Source: Pelagimonas sp. | GTDB taxonomy: Bacteria; Pseudomonadota; Alphaproteobacteria; Rhodobacterales; Rhodobacteraceae | Length of the DNA: 64,000 nucleotides | Reading direction: 5' to 3' | Assembly (NCBI GenBank): GCA_025210265.1 | Contig: JAOASD010000023.1 | Coordinates: 62,001-126,000, forward strand | In this document: positions 25,812 through 35,330 of the stretch, in pieces | Position numbering within the stretch: the first letter of the stretch is position 1 | Layout: every line of letters begins with the position of its first letter | Translations under genes and position numbers: made by a program | The notes under the pieces: generated by a model | What the model was told of the DNA's origin: nothing | What the model saw: only the letters and a program-made list of their open reading frames with translations | Databases searched by the model: none

Positions 25812-26654
25812 TCAGCGCCCCGGAATACCGTCCCGCGCCGGGGCAGTTTCCCAATTGTCGATCAAGGCGGCGGCCTCTTCGGCGGTTTCGACAAAGCGGA
25901 ACAGGTCCAGATCTTCGGGGCTGATTGTGCCCGCATCGGCCAACGCGTCCCAGTTGACGATCTTTTCCCAGAAGGCGCGGCCGAACAGCAGGAAGGGCAC
26001 GCGTTTCATGCGGCCGGTCTGGATCAGGGTCAGGGCTTCGAACAGCTCGTCCAGCGTGCCGAACCCGCCGGGAAAAACGCAGATCGCGCGGGCGCGCATC
26101 AGGAAATGCATCTTGCGGATGGCAAAGTAGTGGAAGTTAAAGGACAGGTCCGGCGTCACATAGGGGTTGGGTGCCTGTTCATGGGGCAGCACGATGTTGA
26201 GGCCGATGCTGACACCGCCCGCATCCTCGGCGCCGCGATTTCCGGCCTCCATCACACCGGGGCCACCACCGGTGCAGATCACATAGTCACGGTTGTCTGT
26301 CTGTTTGGACCGCTCGGTCATCAGCGCGGCAAAGCTGCGCGCCTCGTCATAGAAATGCGACAGATCGGCGAGGGTCTGGGTGCGGGCGCTGGCCTTGTCG
26401 GCGGGGGCCGGGATGCGCGCGCCGCCAAACAGCACGATGGTTGACTCGATCTGGTGCTGGTCCAGCAGCATGTCGAATTTCAGCAATTCCAGCTGCAGCC
26501 GCACCGGGCGCAGCTCATCCCGGCACAGGAAATCCTCGTCGGCAAAGGCCAGCCGGTAGGCGGGGTTCAAGGTCTGCGGGGTCTCGGGCGCCTGTTCGGC
26601 GGCATCCATATCCAGATGGGCATCACGAAACGGGCTGCGGCGATCTTGGGACAT
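25812..26654 (-). CDS. LOG-family (TIGR00730) nucleoside phosphoribohydrolase
   Basis: Rossmann-fold protein of the LOG/lysine-decarboxylase-like family, 280 residues, expected to release base and ribose phosphate from nucleoside monophosphates (cytokinin-type or AMP). The signature FPGGFGTLDELFEALTL and the CTGGGPGVMEAGNRGA loop are present. It has an N-terminal extension of about 90 residues compared with the short form. An AAGGAG site precedes ATG 26654. It follows the methylated-amine cluster on the same strand after 72 bases. Confidence 0.85.
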   Translation of the reverse strand: MSQDRRSPFRDAHLDMDAAEQAPETPQTLNPAYRLAFADEDFLCRDELRPVRLQLELLKFDMLLDQHQIESTIVLFGGARIPAPADKASARTQTLADLSHFYDEARSFAALMTERSKQTDNRDYVICTGGGPGVMEAGNRGAEDAGGVSIGLNIVLPHEQAPNPYVTPDLSFNFHYFAIRKMHFLMRARAICVFPGGFGTLDELFEALTLIQTGRMKRVPFLLFGRAFWEKIVNWDALADAGTISPEDLDLFRFVETAEEAAALIDNWETAPARDGIPGR

Positions 26655-26726
26655 GTGCGCTCCTTACTGTTCACCCATAACGAGTAACGCGCCCAGAGGC
26701 CGAGCGCCAGCAACCCGTCCATCAGA

Positions 26727-27626
26727 TCATTTCAGTTTGTCCGGGAAGCCATCCGCCCGCAGGTCGGTGTCCAGCAGATCCTCCAGCAGTTTCGCAACCA
26801 TGGGGGATTGCGCCGTGCCGCCATAGGCCGCGCGCGCCGCGACATAGGATTGTTCCGTCGCAGAGGCCAGATCCAGCGGGACACCAAATTCACGACCAAA
26901 ACCAAGGGCAAAGCCCAGATCCTTTAACACCAGATCCATGTTGAACCCGACATCATACGATCCGTTCAGGATCAGCGCGCCTTCGGTTTCATGCACAAAA
27001 CTGTTGCCCGAACTGGCGCGGATGGCCTCCCAGCTTTGCGCCAGATCCAGCCCGCCGCGCTTGGCCAGCATCAGCGCCTCGCTGCTGGCTTTCAGGTGGA
27101 TGAAGGCCAGCATATTGGTGATCACCTTGATGATCGCCGAGGATCCCAGCGGCCCCATATGGAACACCTTGTCACCCATGGCCTGCAGCGCGGGCATATG
27201 GGTTTCGACCAGATCCGCGTCGCCGCCGGGCAGCATGGTGATTTCCCCGCGCGCCGCCAGATGGACGCCGCCAGTGACCGGCAGTTCCAGCATCCGCACC
27301 CCGTGATCGCCTGCCTTTTCAGACAGGCGCAGCACGTCGTCGCGGCCAAGGGTCGACATTTCGATCCAATGGGTGCCCTGCCCCATCCGGGGCAGGATCT
27401 GATCCAGAACCGCTTCGCTGATGGCGGGTGAGGGCAGACAGGTGATGACGTGATCCGCGGCCTCGGCCAGCGCGGCGGCACTGTCCGCCAGAACTGCCCC
27501 TCCGGCCACCAGAGGCGCGGCAAGATCGGCATCGAGGTCAAACACCGTCACATCGAACCCCGCCCGCAGCAGGCAGGCCGCACAGCTGGCCCCCAGATTT
27601 CCCAATCCGATATAGCCGTAATGCAT
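26727..27626 (-). CDS. 3-hydroxyisobutyrate dehydrogenase-like NAD(P) enzyme
   Basis: Beta-hydroxyacid dehydrogenase of 299 residues with IGLGNLGAS at the N-terminus, LPVTGGVHLAARGE and the catalytic-lysine segment IIKVITNMLAFIH. The substrate is unknown: 3-hydroxyisobutyrate, tartronate semialdehyde or another 3-hydroxyacid. ATG 27626 is 13 bases after the mttB-like stop and its only ribosome-binding sequence is the poly-G tract at 27631-27640. Co-transcribed with the demethylation genes, so its substrate may derive from a methylated compound (inference). Confidence 0.85.
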   Translation of the reverse strand: MHYGYIGLGNLGASCAACLLRAGFDVTVFDLDADLAAPLVAGGAVLADSAAALAEAADHVITCLPSPAISEAVLDQILPRMGQGTHWIEMSTLGRDDVLRLSEKAGDHGVRMLELPVTGGVHLAARGEITMLPGGDADLVETHMPALQAMGDKVFHMGPLGSSAIIKVITNMLAFIHLKASSEALMLAKRGGLDLAQSWEAIRASSGNSFVHETEGALILNGSYDVGFNMDLVLKDLGFALGFGREFGVPLDLASATEQSYVAARAAYGGTAQSPMVAKLLEDLLDTDLRADGFPDKLK

Positions 27627-27630
27627 GGCG

Positions 27631-27640
27631 CCCCCCCCCC
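27631..27640 (-). repeat. Poly-G tract of ten in a ribosome-binding region
   Basis: Ten consecutive C on the plus strand, thus ten G on the coding strand. The first G is the last base of the mttB-like stop TAG and the run ends four bases before the next start codon. Confidence 0.9.
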
Positions 27641-29178
27641 TACTGAAAGTAGATCTGGTATTTTTCGCGAATACGGCGATCCAGATCTGGCGGCAGCGTG
27701 CCCCCGCTTTCGCGCAGGATACGTTCCTTTTTCGCAATGGCCTGATCCAGCAGGATCGGCTGGCCTGCCTCGTCCCATTCCTTGGGGCTCATCCGGTTGC
27801 CCAGATCGGGATAGACAAAATCGGTTTCCATCAGGCTGAGGGTCTGATCCGTACCCAGATAGTGGCCCGGCCCCATGCAGACTGCCTTCATCTGGTCCAA
27901 TGCAATGGCGTCGTCGGACACTTCGATCCCACGCACACAGCGCAGCGCCTGACCAATCAGATCGTCCCCCATGATCAGGCTTTCCAGACAAAAGCCCAGC
28001 AGCGAGGCGTGCATCCCCGCAGCCTCGTACACCATGTTCAGCCCCGACAGGCCGGTCATGACGTTAGAGCACATCTGCTCCCAACCCGCCTGCATATCTG
28101 GCAGTTTGCTGTCAGACGCCCCTGCAGCAGCACCGCCCGGAAGCCCATAAAACCGGTGCATCTGCGCGCAGCCTGCGCTGAGCAAGGCCTGCTCGCCCGA
28201 CCCGACCGACATGGCACCGGTGCGCAGGTCCAGACCAAAGGGCCAGGTGCCAAACACTGCCGGATGGCCCGGCTTTAGCGCGTTCACATAGACCACCCCG
28301 GCCAGACATTCCGCCACAGCCTGCACAATCGCACCGGCGATGGTCGGCGGGGCGGTCGCCCCCGCCATGCCCGCGCTCAGCAGCAGAACCGGCATCCCGG
28401 CATGGATGCATTGCTCCATCACCTCGCAGCTTTCCGTGGCAAATTTCATCGGCGGTACGACGAAACAGTTCGTATTGGAAATGAACGGACGCGCGCGCCA
28501 GGCCGCTTCGCCCCCGGCGATCTGATGGATCAGCTCCATACAGGGCGTGACATGATGCGGTTCGGAAAAGGAAATGCCGATATGTTTGGTTGTGCCCGCA
28601 ACCGAGGCGTAGATCGAATTGAGGTCCATCTCTAGGTTGTCACTGATGTCGCGACAGACCATGGGCCGCTGAAAGAAATGCACATTTTCAAGCTGCTGCG
28701 TGATGCGCGCGGCGTCATACAGATCCTGCGCCGTGCTATGGCGGTACTCCAGCGTGACCGGATCGACCAGATGCACAGCCGCCCCGGCGGTGCCGTAATG
28801 CACCCGCGTGCCCGACAGATCAAGATCGTGGTTCTCGTCGCGCCCACATAGCGTGATGTCCTTGGCCGCTTTGGCCAGCATGTCCTCGACCAGCGCGCGG
28901 GGAAAGCGCAGACGCCCATCATCACCCAGGATCGCCCCGGCCTGTGTCATGATGTCGATGCCGGATTGCGGGGCGTCGGCCAGGCCGATTTCCTCAAGCG
29001 CCTGCAAGGCGGCGTGATGGATTTTCTGCACGTCTGCGTCGGTCAGAGGGCGGTACTGGCCGCCCTCCAATCCCGGTCGGATCGGGCGCATATCCTGCGC
29101 CAGAGGGGCGGCGCGTAGCGCGTGACGTGCGGCCCGCCCCCCGGCCCGACGGCCTGTTTTGCCTTCTGCTGTTCCCAT
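27640..29178 (-). CDS. MttB-family methyltransferase, non-pyrrolysine type
   Basis: Member of the trimethylamine methyltransferase (MttB) family, 512 residues. The frame contains no internal amber codon, so it is the non-pyrrolysine branch, of which characterised members demethylate glycine betaine or similar quaternary amines. Motifs seen: YGTAGAAVHLVDP, SVAGTTKHIGISFSEPHH and LGTDQTLSLMETDFVYP. The basic N-terminal tail of about 30 residues is variable. A GAGGAGG site precedes ATG 29178. No corrinoid protein gene is adjacent, so the methyl acceptor is not evident. Confidence 0.85.
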   Translation of the reverse strand: MGTAEGKTGRRAGGRAARHALRAAPLAQDMRPIRPGLEGGQYRPLTDADVQKIHHAALQALEEIGLADAPQSGIDIMTQAGAILGDDGRLRFPRALVEDMLAKAAKDITLCGRDENHDLDLSGTRVHYGTAGAAVHLVDPVTLEYRHSTAQDLYDAARITQQLENVHFFQRPMVCRDISDNLEMDLNSIYASVAGTTKHIGISFSEPHHVTPCMELIHQIAGGEAAWRARPFISNTNCFVVPPMKFATESCEVMEQCIHAGMPVLLLSAGMAGATAPPTIAGAIVQAVAECLAGVVYVNALKPGHPAVFGTWPFGLDLRTGAMSVGSGEQALLSAGCAQMHRFYGLPGGAAAGASDSKLPDMQAGWEQMCSNVMTGLSGLNMVYEAAGMHASLLGFCLESLIMGDDLIGQALRCVRGIEVSDDAIALDQMKAVCMGPGHYLGTDQTLSLMETDFVYPDLGNRMSPKEWDEAGQPILLDQAIAKKERILRESGGTLPPDLDRRIREKYQIYFQ

Positions 29179-29224
29179 AGGTCGTCCTCCTCACTGACCT
29201 GTCAGAACTGTGGACCTGCCCTCC

Positions 29225-31672
29225 TCAGGCGCGAATACGCGCGTTTTCGGGATCCCACAGCGGCTGGTCCGCCATGACCTCGGCGGTGTGGCGGGTGCCA
29301 TAGATCTCGACCTCCAGCGTGGTGCCCGGTTCGGCCAGATCGGCGCGGACCATGCCCAGCGCGATGGAATGGCCCACGCGGTACCCCCAGCCACCAGAGG
29401 TGGTTTCGCCCACCACATCACCGCCGCTCCACAGCGTGGACATGTAGGGCGCATCGGCCTCGCCTGCATCGACCTTCAGCGTGACAAAGCGTTTGGTGAC
29501 ACCCTGCTGGCGCTCGGACAGGATCGCGGCCTTGCCCGGGAAATCCTGCGGCTTATCCAGTTTGACAAAGCGTTCCAGACCGCCCTGCAACAGCGAGTAA
29601 TCGGTGGACAGATCGCCCTTCCAGGCGCGATAGCCTTTTTCCAGACGCAGGCTGTTCAGCGCATACATGCCAAAGGGTTTGGCCCCGGCTGCGGTGATCG
29701 CATCATAGATCGCGGGCATGTCGGCGTTCAGCGCGTGCACCTCCCAGCCCAATTCCCCGGCAAAGGAGACACGCACCAGATGCGCAGGCTGCCCGGCCAC
29801 AGTCGCCGCCTGATGGGTCAGCCAGCCGCTGTCCAGATCGGCATCGGACAGACCGGCGAGGATCTCGCGCGATTTCGGGCCCGTGACGATCAGCGTGTCG
29901 CGGGTCGTGGTCAGATCCTCGACCGAAACGCTGTCTGGCATGGCATTCACAAGAATGTCGCGGTCATGCCATTGCGCGGTGGCGGCGGTGATCATGGTGA
30001 AATCATCTTCGCCATGACGCATGCAGGACATTTCGGTCAGGATGCGGCCGCGATCATCCGCGATATAGACCAGATTGATGCGCCCGATTTTCGGCAGACC
30101 ACCGGTGATCAGACCGCGCAGAGCCTCGGCCGCGCCATCGCCTTTGACGGCAAAGCGGGAAAAGCCCGGCAGGTCCAGCACGCCACAGTGATCGCGCACC
30201 GCTTCGCATTCTTCCTTGATGCGCTGCTCCCACGGGCCAGAGCGGCCCCAGGTGTGGGTCGCCTCAAGCGAGGTATCATCGCCCTCCTGCGCAAACCAGT
30301 TGGCGCGCTCCCAGCCATTATAGACCCCCATGACACCGCCAGCGGCGGTCACCTTGTCATGCACGGGCGACAGTTTCTTGTCGCGCGCGGCGGGCCATTC
30401 GTGATGCGGGAAATGCATGGCATATTCGTTGCCGTAGACTTCCATGCCTTTCTGGTTGCAGTAGTCCTGATCGGTGTAATCGGTGTAGCGGCGCGGATCG
30501 ACCGCCCACATGTCCCATTCGGTGTGCCCATCCACGATCCATTCCGCCAGCACCTTGCCCGCGCCACCGCCCTGCGCGATGCCAAAGGTAAAGCTGTGCG
30601 CCTCGAACGCGTTTTTCACACCGGGCATCGGGCCGATCAGCGGCAGACCATCGGGGGCGTAAGGGATCGGGCCGTTGATCACACGCCCAACACCGGAGGT
30701 CGCCATCAGCGGCACGCGCTCCATTGCGTCGGTGACGATGTCCTCGATCCGGTCCAGATCGTCATTCCACAGCTGGAAGGAGAAATCCTCGGGCATGGGA
30801 TCGTCTTCGGTCATCCAGTGGCCCTTGCAGTTGGGCTCATAGGGACCAAGGTTAAACCCGTTCTTTTCCTGCCGCAGGTAATAGGAAATATCCACGTCGC
30901 GCAGCAGGGGCAGCTTGCCGCCATGTTCCTTGGACCAGGCTTCGACCTCGGGCACTTCGTCGGTCAGCAGATACTGGTGCGACATGACCATGGCGGGCAC
31001 GGTGCGACCCCCATAGGGTTTGAACATCTCGCCAACGCGCTGCGCGTAATAGCCAGCAGCGTTGACCACGTAATCACAGGCGATGTCACCCTTTTCGGAA
31101 TGCACGATCCAGCTGCCATCCGCATTCTGGGTGACACCCGTGGCAGGGTTAAAGCGGATGATCCGCGCGCCCATATCCCGCGCGCCCTTGGCCAGCGCCT
31201 GAGTCAGCTGCGCCGGATCAATATCCCCATCGGTCGGGTCATAGAGCACGCCCTCCAGATCATGGGTTTCCAGAAACGGGTAATGGTCCTTGGCCTGCTC
31301 GGGCGTCCACATTTCCATCGGGATGCCCTGGTATTTGCCCATAGACAGAGCGCGTTCAAATTCCTGCATCCGCTCTTTGCTATGCGCCAGACGAATCGAG
31401 CCCGACACATGGTAGTTCATCGGGTAATCCACCTCTTCGGCCAGCCACGAATACAGCTCGGTCGAATAGCGTTGCATGTTCATGATCGCCCAGCTGGTCG
31501 AAAAGGTCGGCACGTTGCCAGCCGCGTGCCAGGTGCTGCCCGCGGTCAGTTCGTTCTTTTCCAGCAGAACGCAATCGGTCCATCCCTTTTTGGCCAGATG
31601 ATACAGGCTTGAGACGCCGACAACGCCGCCACCGATGATGACAACTTTTGCCTTGCTGGGAATCTCGGACAT
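29225..31672 (-). CDS. Dimethylglycine/sarcosine dehydrogenase-like flavoprotein with GcvT domain
   Basis: Two-domain protein of 815 residues. The N-terminal FAD-dependent amine oxidase domain has GGGVVGVSS and TAGSTWHAAG, where His49 matches the histidine that binds FAD covalently in dimethylglycine dehydrogenase. From about residue 430 follow a GcvT-like tetrahydrofolate domain and its C-terminal barrel, which collect the formaldehyde-level carbon as methylene-folate. Together with the MttB-like gene it would demethylate betaine-derived amines stepwise. Divergent from a LysR gene. Confidence 0.9.
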   Translation of the reverse strand: MSEIPSKAKVVIIGGGVVGVSSLYHLAKKGWTDCVLLEKNELTAGSTWHAAGNVPTFSTSWAIMNMQRYSTELYSWLAEEVDYPMNYHVSGSIRLAHSKERMQEFERALSMGKYQGIPMEMWTPEQAKDHYPFLETHDLEGVLYDPTDGDIDPAQLTQALAKGARDMGARIIRFNPATGVTQNADGSWIVHSEKGDIACDYVVNAAGYYAQRVGEMFKPYGGRTVPAMVMSHQYLLTDEVPEVEAWSKEHGGKLPLLRDVDISYYLRQEKNGFNLGPYEPNCKGHWMTEDDPMPEDFSFQLWNDDLDRIEDIVTDAMERVPLMATSGVGRVINGPIPYAPDGLPLIGPMPGVKNAFEAHSFTFGIAQGGGAGKVLAEWIVDGHTEWDMWAVDPRRYTDYTDQDYCNQKGMEVYGNEYAMHFPHHEWPAARDKKLSPVHDKVTAAGGVMGVYNGWERANWFAQEGDDTSLEATHTWGRSGPWEQRIKEECEAVRDHCGVLDLPGFSRFAVKGDGAAEALRGLITGGLPKIGRINLVYIADDRGRILTEMSCMRHGEDDFTMITAATAQWHDRDILVNAMPDSVSVEDLTTTRDTLIVTGPKSREILAGLSDADLDSGWLTHQAATVAGQPAHLVRVSFAGELGWEVHALNADMPAIYDAITAAGAKPFGMYALNSLRLEKGYRAWKGDLSTDYSLLQGGLERFVKLDKPQDFPGKAAILSERQQGVTKRFVTLKVDAGEADAPYMSTLWSGGDVVGETTSGGWGYRVGHSIALGMVRADLAEPGTTLEVEIYGTRHTAEVMADQPLWDPENARIRA

Positions 31673-31711
31673 GGATGGGTGCTCCGTCTGTGGTCATAAA
31701 ACAGTTGCCTG

Positions 31712-31768
31712 AGTATTCGGCGGATTGGCGCAGGGTTCAATTCGCAAATCCGCTATCTTTAATCGGAT
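31712..31768 (-). promoter_or_regulatory. Promoter of the methylated-amine operon with palindrome
   Basis: On the minus strand TTGAAC (31735-31740) and AATACT (31712-31717) are spaced 17 bases. Just upstream lies ATCCG-N11-CGGAT at 31748-31768, a likely binding site for the divergent LysR protein. The pattern does not fit the strict T-N11-A box. Confidence 0.5.
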
Positions 31769-31788
31769 ATGTCGATTAGCATCTGACC

Positions 31789-32634
31789 ATGCAAATCGAA
31801 CTGATCGACACGTTTCTGGACCTGCTGGACACGCGCAGCTTTAACCGCACGGCGGAAAACCTGGGCGTGACGCAATCCACCGTATCCGCGCGGGTGGTGG
31901 CGCTGGAACGGGCGGTTGGGCGAAAATTGCTGAACCGGTCGCGAGCAGGCACCGAGCTAACCACAGCCGGGATGTGGTTTGCCCCCCATGCGCGCAGCCT
32001 GCGCCACGGCTGGACCTTTGCGCTGCGCGACACCAACAGTCCGGGCGACGCCCTGTCATTGCGGGTTGGTCTGCAGCTGGATCTGGCGGAATCGCATATT
32101 GGCGACTGGGTGGCGGAGTTCCGCGAAGCCCTGCCCGAAACCAATTTCTATCTGGAACCGGATTATTCCATCCAGATGAACAAGGAACTGTTGACCGGGC
32201 GGCTGGATTTCGCGGTGCTGTACACCCCGCGCTTTGGCCCAGACCTGCATTTCGAAAGCGTGGGCGAGCTGAATTACATTCTGGTGTCGACCGGCAGCGA
32301 CCAGATTGCAGACCTGTCCCCGACGGAACATATCCGCGCCAGCTACTCCCCCTCTTTTGACATGCAGCTGACCCGCCTACACCCGGAATTCGCCGACACA
32401 CCGGTCGCCAGCGGCCAGAATGCCGCCGTCACCGGGTTGCTCAGCGCGCTTGGCGGATCCGCCTATGTGATCGAAGAAACGGCCGAGGCGCTGCACCAGC
32501 AAGGCACGGCCAGACCCGTGCGCGATGCCGCGCCCATTGCGCAAACCGTTTATGCCGGAATGCATGTGCGCCGCAGGCACAGCCGGGCGCATACACGGCT
32601 GATCACCATCGTGCGCAGGCATCTGACGAAATAA
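31789..32634 (+). CDS. LysR-family transcriptional regulator
   Basis: LysR regulator of 281 residues with the N-terminal winged helix-turn-helix ([20 protein letters not shown]) and a C-terminal effector-binding domain. It is transcribed away from the flavoprotein-mttB operon across a 116-base gap with a palindrome, the usual layout for a regulator and its target. The effector is likely a methylated amine or intermediate (inference). Confidence 0.9.
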   Translation: MQIELIDTFLDLLDTRSFNRTAENLGVTQSTVSARVVALERAVGRKLLNRSRAGTELTTAGMWFAPHARSLRHGWTFALRDTNSPGDALSLRVGLQLDLAESHIGDWVAEFREALPETNFYLEPDYSIQMNKELLTGRLDFAVLYTPRFGPDLHFESVGELNYILVSTGSDQIADLSPTEHIRASYSPSFDMQLTRLHPEFADTPVASGQNAAVTGLLSALGGSAYVIEETAEALHQQGTARPVRDAAPIAQTVYAGMHVRRRHSRAHTRLITIVRRHLTK

Positions 32635-32694
32635 CCCCTCCCGAACGGATCGGAAGGGGTCTGATTGCGCGGAGCGGTGGGTTGAAAACCCACC
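32634..32694. terminator. Two hairpins between LysR gene and icd
   Basis: CCCCT-CCGA / TCGG-AGGGG (32635-32659) directly after the LysR stop, then GGTGGGTT-GAA-AACCCACC (32676-32694). The second, with the flanking CTACCC, resembles a short palindromic repeat I recall as common in bacterial genomes. They lie between convergent genes and probably end both. Confidence 0.6.
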
Positions 32695-32702
32695 CTACCC
32701 TT

Positions 32703-34919
32703 TTAGCCGATGATCGCGTTCAGCGTCGCCGAGGGGCGCATCACGGCTGCGGTCTTGGCATCGTCGGTGCGGAAATAGCCGCCCAGATCCGCCGCCGGGC
32801 CCTGCGCTGCCGCCAGTTCCGACAGGATCGCCGCTTCGCCATCGGCCAGTGCCTTGGCAACCGGGGCAAATTCAGCGGCCAGATCCGCATCATCGGTCTG
32901 TGCGGCCAGAGCCTCGGCCCAGTAGCGAGCAAACCAGTAGTGGCTGTCGCGGTTGTCCGGCTCACCCACTTTGCGCGAGGGCGAACGGTTGTCGTCCAGA
33001 ATGCCCTGAGTCGCAGCTTCGGCAGCGCGACCCAGCACGCCTGCCTTGGCGTTGCCTTTTACATCCGCGAGGAAGTTCAGCGATTCGCCCAGCGCGCAGA
33101 ACTCGCCCATCGAATCCCAGCGCAGGTGGTTTTCACCCTGCAGCTGCTGCACGTGTTTGGGGGCAGACCCACCCGCACCGGTTTCGAACAGACCGCCGCC
33201 ATTCATCAGTTTGACGATGGACAGCATCTTGGCCGAGGTGCCCAGTTCCAGGATCGGGAACAGGTCGGTCAGGTAGTCGCGCAGCACGTTGCCGGTGATG
33301 GCGATGCTGTCGTTGCCTGCGGTGATGGTTTTCAGCGACTGTGCGGTGGCCTCACGCGGGGCGAGGATCTGGAACAGGTCGGATTTGCCGGCGGCTTCCA
33401 GAGCGGGCTGCACATATTTGATCAGCTCGGCGTCATGGGCGCGGTTTGCGTCCAGCCAGAAGATCGCCTCAGAGCCGGTCAGGCGCTGACGGTCCATCGC
33501 CAGTTCGATCCAGTTCTCAATCGGGGCTTTCTTGACGGTGCAGGCGCGCCAGATGTCACCGGCCTCGACATCATGGCTGTGCAGGGTGTCGCCATTGGCC
33601 AGAACCACGCGGATGGTGCCATCTGCGGGGGCCTCGAACGTGGTCGGGTGCGAGCCGTATTCCTCCGCCTTCTGGGCCATCAGGCCGACATTCGCCACAG
33701 AGCCCGCCTTGGTCACGTCCAGCGCGCCATTGGCCTTAAAGAAGTTGACGGTTTCGTCATAGACGGTCGCGTAGCAGCGGTCGGGGATCACGCAATTGGT
33801 GTCGCCCTTGGCGCCGGTTTCGTCCCAGCCTTTGCCGCCAGCGCGGATCACCGCAGGCATGGAGGCGTCGATGATCACATCAGACGGCACATGCAGGTTG
33901 GTGATGCCCTTGTCGCTGTCCACCATATACATGGAGGGACGGTCCAGCGCGGCGATCTCGGCCTTGATGGCGTCGGCATTGTCCAGCGTGTCGATGGCGT
34001 CCAGAACAGCGCCCAGACCGGAATTGGGCGAGCCACCCGCGGCGGCAATCGCGTCACCATGCGCGTCCCAGACCGGGCCCAGCCATGCTTTGACCGCGTG
34101 GCCAAAGATGATCGGGTCGCTGACCTTCATCATGGTCGCTTTCATGTGCAGCGAGAACATGGTGCCGTCGGCTTTGGTGTCTTCGATGGCCTCGGCCAGG
34201 AACGCACCCAGAGCTTTGGCGGACATGAAGGTCGCATCGGCCACGGTGCCAGCGGCCAGAGGCCAGCTGCCTTTCAGAACGCTCACAGCGCCGTCTTTGC
34301 CGACAAATTCGATCTTGGCATCGCCCGCCTGCGCATCGGTGATGGTGGCCGACACTTCGTTGGCGTAGAAATCATTGCCCGGCATGGAGGACACTTTTGT
34401 CTTGCTGTCGCTGACCCATGCGCCCATCGAATGCGGGTTGTTCTGGGCGTAGTTCTTGACTGCTTTGGCCGAACGACGGTCCGAGTTGCCTTCGCGCAGG
34501 ACCGGGTTCACAGCCGAGCCCTTGATGCCGTCATATTTGGCGCGGACCGCTTTTTCCGCGTCGGTGGCGGGGGCCTCGGGATAGTCAGGCAGCGCGTAGC
34601 CCTGCGCCTGCAGTTCCTCGATCGCGGCCACCAGCTGCGGCACCGATGCCGAGATGTTGGGCAGCTTGATCACGTTGGCGCCTGCGGTTTTCACCAGCTC
34701 GCCCAGCTCTGCCAGGTGATCGTCCTGGCGCTGCTCTTCGGTCAGGGACTCGGGGAAGGTCGCGATGATGCGGCCCGCCAGCGAGATGTCCTTGGTGCCG
34801 ACCGACACGCCAGCCGCAGCGGCGAATTTGCGGATGATCGGCAGGAAGGAGGCCGAGGCCAGCTCGGGCGCTTCGTCAACCTTGGTATAGATGATATCGG
34901 GGGTGTTCTGTTCAGACAT
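32703..34919 (-). CDS. icd: NADP isocitrate dehydrogenase, monomeric type
   Basis: Monomeric isocitrate dehydrogenase of 738 residues, making 2-oxoglutarate and NADPH in the citric-acid cycle. Recognised by [19 protein letters not shown] at the N-terminus, [32 protein letters not shown] and the C-terminal [12 protein letters not shown] 34919 is preceded by AAAGG; the longer frame only adds leader. A palindrome TTGTATACAA lies 97 bases upstream. Confidence 0.97.
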   Translation of the reverse strand: MSEQNTPDIIYTKVDEAPELASASFLPIIRKFAAAAGVSVGTKDISLAGRIIATFPESLTEEQRQDDHLAELGELVKTAGANVIKLPNISASVPQLVAAIEELQAQGYALPDYPEAPATDAEKAVRAKYDGIKGSAVNPVLREGNSDRRSAKAVKNYAQNNPHSMGAWVSDSKTKVSSMPGNDFYANEVSATITDAQAGDAKIEFVGKDGAVSVLKGSWPLAAGTVADATFMSAKALGAFLAEAIEDTKADGTMFSLHMKATMMKVSDPIIFGHAVKAWLGPVWDAHGDAIAAAGGSPNSGLGAVLDAIDTLDNADAIKAEIAALDRPSMYMVDSDKGITNLHVPSDVIIDASMPAVIRAGGKGWDETGAKGDTNCVIPDRCYATVYDETVNFFKANGALDVTKAGSVANVGLMAQKAEEYGSHPTTFEAPADGTIRVVLANGDTLHSHDVEAGDIWRACTVKKAPIENWIELAMDRQRLTGSEAIFWLDANRAHDAELIKYVQPALEAAGKSDLFQILAPREATAQSLKTITAGNDSIAITGNVLRDYLTDLFPILELGTSAKMLSIVKLMNGGGLFETGAGGSAPKHVQQLQGENHLRWDSMGEFCALGESLNFLADVKGNAKAGVLGRAAEAATQGILDDNRSPSRKVGEPDNRDSHYWFARYWAEALAAQTDDADLAAEFAPVAKALADGEAAILSELAAAQGPAADLGGYFRTDDAKTAAVMRPSATLNAIIG

Positions 34920-35015
34920 GAGTTCCAAACCTTTCCTTGGCTGCGCACGCAATACGCCATGCGGCACGCGGATTCCAGCACCCGGCCTATGGGATGTCCG
35001 GGCTTACAAGGCGCT

Positions 35016-35025
35016 TTGTATACAA
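35016..35025. promoter_or_regulatory. TTGTATACAA palindrome upstream of icd
   Basis: A perfect 10-bp palindrome in the gap between icd and rimP. Its form t-GT-AT-AC-a is typical of GntR/FadR-type operators. TATACA within it might also be a minus-strand -10 box for icd, but no -35 lies at a normal distance. Confidence 0.35.
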
Positions 35026-35188
35026 TTGCGTACCGAAATCAACCGCTGAGTTTTTGCGCCTTTCACAGGCACCTTTTAGGCAGGTTGCAGGCCCTTGCCA
35101 CGCGGGCAAATCGGCGCAACCAGGCGGCAAAACGCGAATCCCCTTGCGTAAAAGGGGTAATCGGCCTATATCCCTTGCCAACAGCGGT

Positions 35189-35251
35189 GCGCTGGGGTCC
35201 AAACCCAACGCCCATCGGAGAAATTCGGACGGGCCGCTGGCCCGTTTTTTT
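35189..35251 (+). promoter_or_regulatory. rimP leader with attenuator-like terminator
   Basis: GCGCTGGG/CCCAACGC hairpin (35189-35211) is followed by ACGGGCC-GCT-GGCCCGT (35229-35245) and seven T (35245-35251), a strong terminator 80 bases before rimP. No gene precedes it on this strand, so it looks like premature termination control of the rimP-nusA-infB operon. A rimP-leader attenuator family is known to me from other alphaproteobacteria; identity here is by position. Confidence 0.65.
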
Positions 35252-35330
35252 GTGCCCTCTTCCCAAGGGGGATTCTTGCGCCCCGGATCGCGTTGATCCC
35301 ATGGGGGCATCAGGACCAGAAGGCAGGATA

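Noticed and set aside
27631..27640. Poly-G tract as a frameshift or assembly error
   Set aside because: It lies outside both coding frames, so a change in its length would not break either; a length error cannot be excluded but is not needed.
27640..29178. Pyrrolysine codon in the MttB-like gene
   Set aside because: The frame has no internal TAG, so pyrrolysine insertion is not expected.
29210..31612. 800-codon frame antisense to the dimethylglycine-dehydrogenase-like gene
   Set aside because: No ribosome-binding site or recognisable domain; the sense frame has FAD motifs.
31741..31790. Strict T-N11-A LysR box
   Set aside because: The palindrome centre gives G and C at the T and A positions, so only the general palindrome is claimed.
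32682..35330. Over 880 codons open on the plus strand opposite icd and running into rimP
   Set aside because: Antisense shadow of a high-GC gene: icd is certain by homology motifs on the other strand, and the rimP start is well defined with its own leader.
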